Positions 52,001-58,129 of a DNA stretch of 64,000 bases are shown here, piece by piece (the first letter of the stretch is position 1; each line of letters begins with the position of its first letter). Source of the DNA: JBBSJZ01 sp041739875 (GTDB lineage Bacteria; Planctomycetota; Planctomycetia; Pirellulales; Pirellulaceae); contig JBGSNA010000233.1 in assembly GCA_041739875.1 (NCBI GenBank), positions 1 to 64,000 on the forward strand. Direction: 5' to 3'. The notes under the pieces were generated by a model. That model was not told where the DNA came from, did not search any database, and saw nothing but the letters and a program-made list of their open reading frames with translations. Made by a program: the position numbers and the translations under genes.

Positions 52001-53463
52001 CCGATCCCTGCCAACGAGACAGGGCTCACCGAACTGCCAATGCTAGCGTTGTCAAAGATTAAGACGCCCTCGCCACTCGCACCTGCACCCGTTCCAGTAA
52101 TGAAGATGAGATTTGGGCTGTTGTCCGTTGCGACTGTTGATCCGTCACCAATTGTCACGCCTTCGCCTTGTCCAGTGAGCAATGGACCAGATGCATCCCC
52201 GATGATTCGAATCGCCGCGTCGGCTGACTCAAGAAGGCTCGTGCCCGTTAGCAATACCGCTTGCGTCGACTCGTTTGACGAATCGGACTGGCCATCGATC
52301 GAAATGTCACCAACAACACCGCTCAGTGGTGTTCCACTTGATTCAATTTGACCGCCGACGAGTAAAACACCGTTATTCCCAGCTCCAGTTCCCGTTGTCG
52401 TCGTACGGCCGATCAAAGAGACGGCTGCATTACCGACGTTGATCGTGCCCCCATCGAGATACACACCTGTGCTCGCTTCGCCGGTGCTGCTGTTGCTGGT
52501 TCCGTTGATCGTGATAGCTCCCACGACTCCGGACGTTGCGGTACTAGAGATCTCTGCGCCAGAACCGATAAACACACCATCATTGTCGCGAGTTGATCCG
52601 TTTGCCGTGCCGGTAATTTCGACGGCACCACGGTCTGTCGTTACGAATGACGCCGGCTCAAGGCGAACTCCGTCGCTGTCTAATCCAGTCGTAACGCCAG
52701 CTGTGCCTTGAACGGAAATAGCACCGTCCAAAGTAGAGATCGAGCCTACAAGCAGGACGCCCGTTGCATTGTCATCGGTTGTTCCGCCGCCTTGGCCACG
52801 GATGGAAACGGATCCTGTGTCGGTGGCTTGAAGGGTCGCGTCGATAATTACGCCTTGCGGCGCGCCAGCGCGGCCGACCGCTGGTGTTAGCAGCGGATCC
52901 AGGCCACCACCGATAACGATGTTGCCAGCTCCAGCGTCGATACTATTGGACACCCCGATGATCGCAACTCGACCATCACCATTCGCATCACGATCGGCGT
53001 TGAAAATCAATGTGGTTCCAACACCAAGACCCAACGAGCTCACCGATGCTTCGACATTAATGTCACGATCCGCTTGCAGCGTAAGCGAATGGATACCCGG
53101 AACGTTATTAAAGAGAAAATCGGAGAACGTAATGTCGCCTGGATCCGAGAAACCTGCGTTCTGTGTGTTGACGACGATGTCGAAGTTCTGGGCAAAGTCT
53201 GCCGTAAAATTGGTGATGCCGATCTCTGCAGGTGATGATAACGGCGTATACGTAGCGACGTTTCCTGAGACGACTCGCGAATAAGAGACTGTGTCGTCCA
53301 CGAACCCAATGATCACGTCGGCAGCCAATAGCATCCGCGGTTCAAATTGCTCGAGCGAGAGTAGCCGACCGAGTGAGAAGCGACCTCGTCGCGCGACGCA
53401 GTCACGCTTGCGTTGACGTCGAATGCGAGAAGAGGACAATGAGTTTGCTTTGAAGGCCATCAT
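40051..53463 (-). CDS. Giant LEPR-XLL surface protein with beta-helix, Calx-beta, DUF11, FG-GAP and dockerin domains
   Basis: About 4,470 residues from the ATG at 53463; the frame reaches 53544, but the ATG pair at 53463/53460 places the export motif SLEQFEPRMLLAAD (LEPR-XLL) after a basic stretch at residues ~36-49. Order: Gly/Asn-rich parallel beta-helix sequence and Ig-like repeats (to ~1,550); tandem polymorphic-membrane-protein-like repeats with GGGI/L, NNGGTL and GNGGGLH (nt ~48.9-45.6 kb); a CSLREA-like segment NLSLREAVRLSN and choice-of-anchor-Q-like ends GSPAIDAG; a second beta-helix; two Calx-beta repeats (~44.1-43.4 kb); two DUF11 repeats (~43.4-42.6 kb); an SdrD-B-like domain (~41.8-41.6 kb); FG-GAP/VCBS repeats (DLDGDSDMDLVVAS); and a C-terminal dockerin with two Ca loops (DVNRDSFVSAVDALEI, DVNGDGRTSALDALMVI). 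It is a secreted adhesin or matrix component. Confidence 0.9.
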   Translation of the reverse strand: MMAFKANSLSSSRIRRQRKRDCVARRGRFSLGRLLSLEQFEPRMLLAADVIIGFVDDTVSYSRVVSGNVATYTPLSSPAEIGITNFTADFAQNFDIVVNTQNAGFSDPGDITFSDFLFNNVPGIHSLTLQADRDINVEASVSSLGLGVGTTLIFNADRDANGDGRVAIIGVSNSIDAGAGNIVIGGGLDPLLTPAVGRAGAPQGVIIDATLQATDTGSVSIRGQGGGTTDDNATGVLLVGSISTLDGAISVQGTAGVTTGLDSDGVRLEPASFVTTDRGAVEITGTANGSTRDNDGVFIGSGAEISSTATSGVVGAITINGTSNSSTGEASTGVYLDGGTINVGNAAVSLIGRTTTTGTGAGNNGVLLVGGQIESSGTPLSGVVGDISIDGQSDSSNESTQAVLLTGTSLLESADAAIRIIGDASGPLLTGQGEGVTIGDGSTVATDNSPNLIFITGTGAGASGEGVLIFDNASIGSSVSPVSLAGIGNGSHGIVVDANVQAGNLQMGGVARATTGGAGVIVASNGNVSSTTFIIIGGQSFAATSFGIDLFEGSVSAINSISFTSSVGPLRLVRAQVTAGLGIDFETIDRAGGDDTIDVFESTINANTSDISFTAGDSVVIDSTSSITGNNLTINVDRFNDADPGLGGFVDAQGTYTLSGNASVFGGADADFFRPVSGIVSSIDGGGQPIGTTDLVEVSGGAESVTVLPNSVITSNETVILNNIELVAIITTSSIDITGSPAADLFTLSRSGVNTRVNRSGAPAVVFNSTDVNSLNIDGDLGNDTFELDVTGGLPTGLINFEGNLPTASPGDQILITGTPPTPIDTLRFASVGRFEVFAGGLSTNINYSGVEAITSSIDVQNTFFDLINDNVIDVTQTAGDLTAAFSAGTATTFRQPTAELGFLAFNNFPPAQTTINFAAIDVAIPTLAILLGFNLPNSTVNINGLLRNSNGGLAISQANVNINAAIDITGSLSIDDGTGTGLTTVNAASIATGGLQTYFSPIQIDSDATITSPAGFNFQSTIDGANRLTVDGGASFRGAVGATTPLASLTVVGNAAIERSITSTGNQAYNGPVTIELPNAVITSQLGSLAFNSSLDSGGGGFFDFTTNSSLTSTFTGPVGVSRPITSLTTVAGGPFVVPATLAVSSYSVTVTDTAGATDNISIVAGTTINAPGGVTLTAGDDVNIAAGASITTSLLNINADTDPSDPDTIGANVSVLGTINATAGSSVTSIATGDNADTLAVRPQSTTSFDLRAGGPSLAPGDTLTIDGGGGGDVTFDVASGAINVPGALPILAVGFENLSLTNIGTLSVDGSDTFDLITVAGGAVLGTDLLSVNGNSPISLVGVTNLVINGLGGDDFFGYDVRTRAISAAVTFNGGLQDNTTGGDILRVDGSFTTQVLNYSAPGAEGNNGDLVLDGALVTYTGLEPIVAGNSVDTVLNFNTGASNNATLRNNPSAGLIEIVDNGATFEDTQFPNPSRGLAINLGSQGDTLSVVALDPAFRAGLAIRGGIGADTVTIDGLTISNTTGGTGALQIEDIEALDIANSIFNNNNATAIQLDNPGGVATIATTTIIGNTSPSSGGGIFLNQGDLQISNSTISSNVATVAGGGISIGGLGGAVEISDTIIEGNSADDVGGGIARIGSTASTILTNVMLEGNVATANAGRGHGGGLYFDGLTNTQVLGGRIFNNIANAEGGGIWQDFGVLTISGMARIDGNFANGDLDPAGAPDTLQGGGGIFNNGGTLLIDDVGGAVEVSGNFATGFSFGSGGGILSIGGSVTITGALINQNLTVRAGGGLEIVEGNVTLINSTIDANRVATQSPITANPGNGGGLHITGGASVTIDGGSVTNNVAEEEGGGLWNSATGTLRIIGLTSPVLITGNIARGDAAPGVDGSAVQGGGGVFNNGGTLVLDGDRVSKNIDVSGNAATGATNGSGGGILSIGGNVAINGAAVSGNEAVRAGGGIEVVAGALTILQTNITGNDVSSANLLNLGLLDGSLGNGGGLHITGAATVVFDGGTVSGNVAALEGGGFWNSATGILRIEDSQDNTVISDNIAQGNVDPAGAPATLQGGGGVFNNGGTLEFNDLSVNRTITVSANAASGANFGSGGGILSIAGNVTLTAVEINGNEAVRAGGGVEIVNGTFTMVGGQITGNDVSEADLLNLGLLASPGNGGGLHVTGNANVAVTGVSITSNVAGREGGGLWNSTGTMIIQGGTLIEDNIASGDAADDGGGGVFNNGGTLMIIGTTTTIANNVANGTLGSGGGIFNSTGGTVSITDAIISDNKANRAGGGIEDASGAGFGVSILRAQLIDNLAGVLPAIAAPGNGGGLHVTGDGNVTMDSAIIQGNIAAAEGGGLWNDLGTMTILGTTIINANFARGVAADDGGGGIFNNGGSLVVSGPSVSITNNQASGASGSGGGIFNRNSGSITISDALITSNSASLNGGGLFADGSGTIIIDRTTFSANSTLTGTGGGIGLINTNAPGSATLRSTTIHNNTAATSGGGIALRNFNFTMENVTISTNTAGTVGGGIDYGNVATSGQRLISFSTITSNIAASGGSNLNATGSRIDAIGTLFNDGTIDAAGVLSSLGNNLDSGNTSGFNQPTDFVNTNPLLGPLQDNGGPVFTHALEFGSPAIDAGGTSGPATDARGITRPNDGDGDGIARFDIGAAEGEQGTTFVVDNLSDIDDGDVTPGNLSLREAVRLSNTAPGADTITFGGLFTDATPDTISLAGSQLRLTDNVTIIGSGAALLTIDANNASRIFEIDTATTVTLSRMTFTGGRVTEDNGGAVRSSGNLTIIDSVITGNTAISVASSGYGGGIDSSGQLTIIRSTLSSNSATNDGGAISASNDLIITDSSISGNTASSFGAGLAFFPSSASNTATILRSTIANNTAGDSGGGIFNAGAAGTLSVVESTISGNTSGGIAGGIFSYSNGNLNLVNSTVSGNVGGGGSGLTIGYSSSDTATITNSTIVGNSGGDYGVYIGDAARVVITNSIIAGNTVDASATTSDLNNTVDSGSLDLANSFANLIGNPNTAGGLIHGTNGNILGNGSGAVLPLASILNPSLVNNGGPTLTHALIFGSPAIDAANAGLAPATDQRGIARPVDGNNDGSTVADIGSFEFGFVAVLSVVDITVNEAIGTATVTVTLDRAVTGGFTVDFVTSNGTALQPGDYTTATGMLTFTGTAGELRTFTIPIIDDAIVEGFETILISLSNSSNVAVDGSDTAIVTTTDNDVAALSVADVTVNEGAGTATVTVSVNNAVQGGFTVNFATANGTASQPGDYTTATGTLTFTGTVGESRTFTVSIVDDTVVENTETVLIVLSNPSVANVNASDTATINIVDNDVSAAADLSVNISGAPSTVFVNEAVTYTVVVSNAGPDSASNAFSTTTLPSGVTITNVSATGATASTNGNVVTANIGSLSSGASITIVITAIAGSTTGSLVVTTTATSSNDPVATNNSDTATTVVNPPLPTDLSLSAASSPPIFSGASGFLDFEINNLSAVDATNVVAFFTLDPNVTFESGIVFPGTVTSLPGSNQVRVEIPRIDANQSVFVSINVFARNNLPGGMTLTTSGTVSAEQTDSDSVNNTISASTTVVSARTLSTGAQDGGVVLTVDLFGSMGSGSIGGISLFNPPGALDAAETIFEAGLLIGRNLGGTREVLTNGSFLSGGEIDPTLVTTIADLDGTDSRVTSSFMIGSLRFDLVQELLPVFDASGVATGSTLTQTYTVTNTATTATSFDLVRFVHADLLFDGNLEDGGGVLRTANGGIVLFETESSTLPGSDTTFVGISTDGGTIETNNQFQIASFDDLGNQVVAGTPLTGIVTGDLDGNGLIDPGQEYDVSLALRNLFQLAAGASTTYSTKTFFGSGTLESVSNPPSSIRGHVFCDANGSGIEETGEAESDVTVFIDLNGNRVLDSNELSTLTTASGDFFFNNVPSGAVTVAVVVPDGCNTIPRNVGVARTSLDAGKLARSIATVDLDGDSDMDLVVASDLSNNVTIFENNGGVFSIRETVTLSDRPQAISAWSPSSGSSESVIAVAGFGTPSNKGTVFKLSGGNTESFKSGDGPIALVVDDFNGDSIADIVSVASRSSDLSLTLGRASTSSSASTIGTSRILTGVRNIRAIITGDFNGDGNTDIAAAGLGFTTDANSELKVLLGRGDGTFGAAIARFGDREIVDLIASDLDGDGNDELLTLSATGQLKTYRLSALTLSQIAQTTVSVGASSFAVGDFNGDGTTDVAVANLGDEIIELLVGNRTGQFFVKSTVTNVTAPSDIVVADFDGDGKAEIAVANFYKQLPEVVTDQTPRNKLPSTLTILKLNIAEQAVMVNSESTSTVNVTFPSANPATLLDVNRDSFVSAVDALEIISAMRQNDLARLGNAEAEQSTAHKTGKVTFRAPQRVAADVNGDGRTSALDALMVINYLNQQQLDQLLAASGAASPEQTFAYDSLKVNQEDEDQKRVAAIDALFAGGLF
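46430..48520 (-). repeat. Higher-order repeat of about 460-515 bp inside the giant gene
   Basis: The motif for GNGGGLH(I/V)TG or its variant GHGGGLYFDG recurs near nt 46,480, 46,940, 47,455, 47,970 and 48,455. Each is followed by EGGGLWN, GGGGVFNNGGTL, GSGGGILS and ANRAGGGIE-type submotifs. The period is therefore ~155-170 residues, built from 20-25-residue beta-helix coils. The units are diverged at DNA level. Confidence 0.8.
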
Positions 53464-54141
53464 GAAACCAAAAAAATCAAAAAGTGAATAAACCTGTTCT
53501 CGGAACAACCCCACTGCGAGCAGCCAGCCGATGCGCGCCCCCATCTAGCCTGAGTTGATTACCGAATTCAATTCACCGGTACGCTCTGGCGGGTCAACTC
53601 GCTCTGGCGTGAAACAACGACCGATGCAGGTGCTATGGCTAAATCGGGGGCTTTGTAGCCGCCTCAATAAGGATAGACGCTTTTAGACGCATTCGATTGC
53701 TTCATCTCAACTAGTTAGGCGAAGTTTTTCGCCTTTGACGATTAGGCGATTCCTCTAAGACGCTCCTCGAATCGTCACACGAAGGTCTGCGACCGGAGTG
53801 TTGCCGTTCTTACTTCGGCGGAGTTCCAGGTTATTTCGCCCCGAAGCGCGTGCAGCGGAGCGTTTAAACTGGCGTTGGACGGAGCTTGAAAATCGATGCT
53901 GGTCGATTTGATTGCTTGGCCGGATGGGCCAAATCAATCTGGATAAGAGACGTAGAAGCGATCGAATGCGATGATCGGCTCGAAAATACGACGTTGCCGA
54001 CATGATTTTACGTCAAAGCATCCTGACTTTCTCGATCCGCAAATTGCTGTTTAGCTGTGATTGTGCCAGAATCGATGCCCTAGCAATCAATCCTCGTGGT
54101 TTTCTTTGAACACGAGTAATTATCTGGACTGAGGACTCGTA
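53464..54141. other. Divergent intergenic region, no gene seen
   Basis: This 678-bp spacer separates the giant surface gene from the cyclase gene. The short open frames in it have no recognisable features and I consider them non-coding. It holds a perfect 7-bp hairpin (53717-53734) and a direct repeat of the core gctctggcg (in 53583-53610). It must contain both promoters. Confidence 0.45.
53717..53734. promoter_or_regulatory. Perfect hairpin AGGCGAA-GTTT-TTCGCCT
   Basis: A 7-bp stem with a 4-nt loop in the divergent spacer, followed by a third partial copy of the arm (TTAGGCGA at 53742-53749). It is not followed by a T-run, so it is more likely an operator or mRNA leader structure than a terminator. 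Role unknown. Confidence 0.35.
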
Positions 54142-56001
54142 GTGCAAAAGGTCGAACTGAGCGTCTGGGAGGGCAAGACCGAGATTTGGACGGGGATCGC
54201 GAGAACGCCGCTGGAGATCGGTCGCCAACAAGAGGGTGACGCTGGACCCTTGGAATTACAGGACTTGCTGTCGTGCCAGCGATTGGTCATTGCCCCGGTT
54301 TCGGCGCGTGCGATCCCTCGCCAGGCTTTGCGGGTAGAGTTGACGATTGCAAACACGATTCAGATCTCCAACATCCATCCGCGATTGTCGTTCTATATCG
54401 GTACCGACGCTCGGCCTTTGCTTCCTGGCGAAGTTTTCCAAGCGACCGACGAAGTTGTCGTTTCGCTTCCGGAGAACCGAACGGTGCGCATCTCCGTGTG
54501 TGCTCCGGACAGCGTCGAAGGCCCGATCAGCCAAATGCAAGACGAGCCGTTTCGAACGATCCAGGGATCGATCGAGTCGACGATGGAGTTCGCTGCTCCT
54601 GTGCGATTGAATCAGATCATGGCTGGGACGAAGTCAGAGGATAACGGGCGCGTCGCCGTTGACCTTGTGCGATCCGCTTTGAGCGTGGTCCGCCAAGCCG
54701 CTGGGTCGAACGAGTTTTTTGATGCAGCCGTCAAGAGTATCGCTCAAATGATCGACCTCGATCGAGCACTTGCTCTCGTTCGAGAAGGTAACGAATGGGT
54801 CATCAAAGCGAAGCACTGCAGTGATCCAGAAACGTCCGCTGACAAGGGCAAGAAGGTCTCGTCATTCAGTGAGGGATTGCTGGGTCGAGTTCTCCGAACT
54901 GGCAAGACCGTCGTTTACGACCCAAAAAATTTCTTGCACACAACCGACTCCTCCATGATGGCGCTGGATCGCGCGGTTGCCGCACCGGTGCTCGACGAAA
55001 ACAATCGCGTCATCGGCGCACTTTACGGCGACCGGCGGTTCGGCTCGTCGGACAATGACGAGCCCATCGGTGATCTTGAAGCAGCACTCATCGAAGTGAT
55101 GGCGGGTGCGGTATCCTCGGGGCTAGCTCGCCAACGCCAGGAAAAAATTCGCTCGTCGCTGAACCAGTTCTTCTCGCCAGAAGTCGCCAAGCGACTCGAG
55201 GAAGATAACGATCTGCTTTCGGGTCGTGACGCGGAAGTCACGGTGCTGTTTTGCGATATCCGTGGCTTCAGTGCCATCAGTGAACGGGTTGGGCCCAAAC
55301 GCACCATTGAGTGGATCAATGACGTGCTGACGGAGTTGAGCCAATGCGTGATGGATACTGACGGCGTGCTCGTCGATTACGTCGGCGATGAGTTAATGGC
55401 CATGTGGGGAGCACCGGGTGAACAGCCTGACCATGCAATCCGAGCTTGCCGTGCCGCTTGCAAGATGTTCGAGAAAACGGAGAGCCTGCGCGAACGCTGG
55501 AAAGACATCACGCCCGACAAGTTTGGGTTTGGCATTGGCATCAACACAGGGATGGCCCGCGTTGGGAACACCGGATCGAAAGTGAAATTCAAGTATGGCC
55601 CGCTCGGTAACACAGTGAACTTGGCAAGCCGCGTCCAAGGAATCACAAAAAAACTGGGGGTCGCTGGCTTGATTACGGATTCAACCGCGCGTGCGGTCGG
55701 TCGTGCGTTTGATCATCGCCGGCTTGCTGTTGTGCGTGTGGTCGGAATCCAAGAACCCGTCGCCTTGCATGAACTCAAAGCTCAAGCGGACGAAGATTGG
55801 CGACAAATGAGTATGCGATATGAATCCGCACTGAACTCGTTCGATGCATCGGATTTAAAGGGTGCAGCTCGCCAACTTGCTTCATTGGTCTACGACCATC
55901 CGGATGACAACCCGAGTGTCGTGCTGCTCGGTCGAGTCGTTGATGCGCTCACACGAAAAGACCAAACCGTCGATCCGATTTGGTTGATGGATAGTAAGTA
56001 G
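54142..56001 (+). CDS. FHA-GAF-class III nucleotidyl cyclase
   Basis: 619 residues from the GTG at 54142, with no membrane segment. Residues 1-~110 are an FHA-like beta-sandwich (TPLEIGRQQEGD, LSCQRLVIAPVSARAIPR). A GAF domain spans ~165-335 (AVKSIAQMIDLDRALALVRE, AVAAPVLDENNRVIGALYGD). After a helical linker (RSSLNQFFSPEVAKRLEED) the class III catalytic domain spans ~365-545. Both metal Asp are present (VLFCDIRGFSAISE; VDYVGDELMAMWG), as are the transition-state Asn/Arg in GNTVNLASR. The purine-specifying Lys of DKxxGD-type enzymes aligns to Asp (VDYVGD), and the partner Asp to Lys (FKYGPLGN). A ~60-residue helical tail follows. It probably makes cAMP or cGMP in response to a GAF ligand or FHA phospho-partner. 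Confidence 0.9.
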   Translation: MQKVELSVWEGKTEIWTGIARTPLEIGRQQEGDAGPLELQDLLSCQRLVIAPVSARAIPRQALRVELTIANTIQISNIHPRLSFYIGTDARPLLPGEVFQATDEVVVSLPENRTVRISVCAPDSVEGPISQMQDEPFRTIQGSIESTMEFAAPVRLNQIMAGTKSEDNGRVAVDLVRSALSVVRQAAGSNEFFDAAVKSIAQMIDLDRALALVREGNEWVIKAKHCSDPETSADKGKKVSSFSEGLLGRVLRTGKTVVYDPKNFLHTTDSSMMALDRAVAAPVLDENNRVIGALYGDRRFGSSDNDEPIGDLEAALIEVMAGAVSSGLARQRQEKIRSSLNQFFSPEVAKRLEEDNDLLSGRDAEVTVLFCDIRGFSAISERVGPKRTIEWINDVLTELSQCVMDTDGVLVDYVGDELMAMWGAPGEQPDHAIRACRAACKMFEKTESLRERWKDITPDKFGFGIGINTGMARVGNTGSKVKFKYGPLGNTVNLASRVQGITKKLGVAGLITDSTARAVGRAFDHRRLAVVRVVGIQEPVALHELKAQADEDWRQMSMRYESALNSFDASDLKGAARQLASLVYDHPDDNPSVVLLGRVVDALTRKDQTVDPIWLMDSK

Positions 56002-56063
56002 TTTGATTGCGACTAGCTGCACCCAGCGTGTCTCAGCGCGAGAAACAGACTTCCGCGGGTCGT

Positions 56064-57839
56064 TTATCGCAAGTAATTGACTTGAACAATCGCTTCATAG
56101 TCGAATTGCTTGTCGAGTCCATCGGAGAGAGGAATCGCCATGGCCGGTGTAACCACAAGTCGTTCCCCGAGCTGGAGATGCAAACCGACCGTCGTGTTGA
56201 CGACGTTAAAGTTTCGCTGGAGGTTGGTATAGCGAAGTCCACCACGGTCAACGACGTCGGAAGCTTGCAACGTTCCCGTGTAGTGGAGCTCGCCGCTCGC
56301 GGAAGCCCTCTTCAAAAAACGGGCGCTGCGATTTTGATAGATTCTCCGGCTCATTGCAGCGTCAATGTGCATGAGCGTTGAGTCGTTAAACGTTCCAAGA
56401 TTCTCAAGAGGTCCACTGAGCAAGTTGCCGAGTACGGGATCGCCATTCGCCGCAATGTCTAGCTGCATGTAAGTTTGAATCGCTGTTTTTTGGTCCAAGC
56501 GATACATTGCGGCAAGAAACGGCAGAAGGTGGATCGTCTCGTTCTCGATTCGAAGAATTTCTCGGTTCCCGATTGCGAGACTTGTATCGTCAGCCGTGGG
56601 TACCGTGAAGCCGAGGCCGCTACTAACAAGCAAGTCTTCGGTACGTAACAAGACCCCCTTGGCAATCACGGATAAGTTGCCGAGTTCAAAGTTGCGACTC
56701 TCGGCGCGATCGGTTTGTTGGAAGCTCCCGTAGGTGCCTGCCATCGGAAGACGCACTTCAACGGAAACGAGGTCGTCGACGAGAATGCGTTCGACACCCA
56801 TCACATAGCGGCTGATGTCACCGAGCCCACCGTACGCGTCATTGAAGAAGCTGTAGTTCAAGAAGAAACGGTCGCGAACTTCGGGACTAAAGTTTTCCGA
56901 GATCTTGATCCGCCGCGCCGAAACGCCAGGACCAGGCACGGGTATAAAGCTTCTTTCGCCAGGGTTGGAGTTTTGGTTGATTGAACTTGTGTAGCTATAC
57001 TTGATGTACCATTGCTGGCCATCAACGTAAGCGCCCGATTGCGGATCTGTTGAAGTCGTGTTGTTTGTATAGACCGCTTGGCCACCATCAAAGGTGAATC
57101 CTGGTCCCGGCGACGTCAATGCATCGTTGGGAGGAATGGGCTCGAAGATGTCAAAGGTGTCCGCAAAGCCGTCATTGCTTCCGTCGAGATCTTGACCAGA
57201 GCCCGAAATGGTGAAAATATCATTGGGAACGATATCGCCACCAAACTCGAAGGCGAGGTCTCCCATGAAGGATCCGGGGATCGGCGAAGGTGACAAATCA
57301 TTCCCAGCCGCATAGCCGTCGAAGACAACAGTTTGCGAGCCGCTGAAGATTGAAAAACCGCCGCCGAAAAGGTCACCAATCATGTTCGGCGCTGCGGAAA
57401 ATGATCCGGCTGTGGCTCCAAGCGACGTGGGTAACGCAGCATTTCCAAAGTTTTGGAAGTCTGTCGACGAAGGCGGAGCAAGCTGGTTGATCGGTAGGTT
57501 CGGTGTGACTGGCAAACCAGCACCAGGCGCTTGTCCAAGCGGCACTTCGCCAAGTGGCGATGGCACTGGCGGGGAGGTTGGCAGTTGCGGTGCGGGTGCT
57601 TGAGTGAGCGGCGCGGGTGCTTGAGCAAACTGGACTTGATCGACGGTTGCGACAGACTCGTCTTCGCTCGTGTTGGCTTGAACGACTCCCATCGGACGAT
57701 TGGGTTGTGTGGCCACACCCGAGGACTGTCCGAAAACAGTGATCGAAAGATCAACGATCTCCGCCGAAGCCGAGTTCATGCAGATGAGACTCAAAAGCGC
57801 AGCCAGCTTCGTTGCACGCGAGGATTTAGTCTTTTTCAT
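56064..57839 (-). CDS. Exported beta-barrel-like (outer-membrane) protein
   Basis: A 591-residue protein with signal peptide MKKTKSSRATKLAALLSLIC... cut after SASA (~26). A Pro/Ala/Gln-rich linker (about 85-140) leads into an Asp/Gly/Phe-rich region with a DLDGSNDGFADTFD loop. The C-terminal ~330 residues have many alternating amphipathic strands (FFLNYSFFNDAYGG, YVMGVERILVDDLVSVEVRL, LVVTPAMAIPLSDGL) and end in YEAIVQVNYLR, compatible with an outer-membrane beta-barrel. It resembles porin-like proteins annotated as hypothetical in planctomycetes. Substrate unknown. It is convergent with the cyclase gene, 62 bp apart, and appears monocistronic. Confidence 0.75.
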   Translation of the reverse strand: MKKTKSSRATKLAALLSLICMNSASAEIVDLSITVFGQSSGVATQPNRPMGVVQANTSEDESVATVDQVQFAQAPAPLTQAPAPQLPTSPPVPSPLGEVPLGQAPGAGLPVTPNLPINQLAPPSSTDFQNFGNAALPTSLGATAGSFSAAPNMIGDLFGGGFSIFSGSQTVVFDGYAAGNDLSPSPIPGSFMGDLAFEFGGDIVPNDIFTISGSGQDLDGSNDGFADTFDIFEPIPPNDALTSPGPGFTFDGGQAVYTNNTTSTDPQSGAYVDGQQWYIKYSYTSSINQNSNPGERSFIPVPGPGVSARRIKISENFSPEVRDRFFLNYSFFNDAYGGLGDISRYVMGVERILVDDLVSVEVRLPMAGTYGSFQQTDRAESRNFELGNLSVIAKGVLLRTEDLLVSSGLGFTVPTADDTSLAIGNREILRIENETIHLLPFLAAMYRLDQKTAIQTYMQLDIAANGDPVLGNLLSGPLENLGTFNDSTLMHIDAAMSRRIYQNRSARFLKRASASGELHYTGTLQASDVVDRGGLRYTNLQRNFNVVNTTVGLHLQLGERLVVTPAMAIPLSDGLDKQFDYEAIVQVNYLR

Positions 57840-58129
57840 GGATCTGCCTCAGTCGATTTAATTCTTGACGATGCTTCAACCCGGAACGAACAGTAGTTCT
57901 TGCGGAATCAAGCCCACCCCTAGCATCGGCGTATCCGCTACAACGCCAATAAACTTAACCGTGCAATCGGCACCTGCACCGCAAATTGCCCACATTTCCA
58001 CCAGCGTGATGTGTTTAGCGGCACGCCAGTACGCGGCTGGGCAACGAGCAACGCCAGTTTCACGAACGCATTTGCGACTCTAGAGAATTGGCTAAGGAGA
58101 CTTGCTAGTGACGAGCAAACTTGCGACGG

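Noticed and set aside
53755..54003. Arg/Ser-rich 82-residue open frame in the spacer upstream of the cyclase
   Set aside because: Composition is typical of non-coding frames in this GC range, with no ribosome site or recognisable motif.
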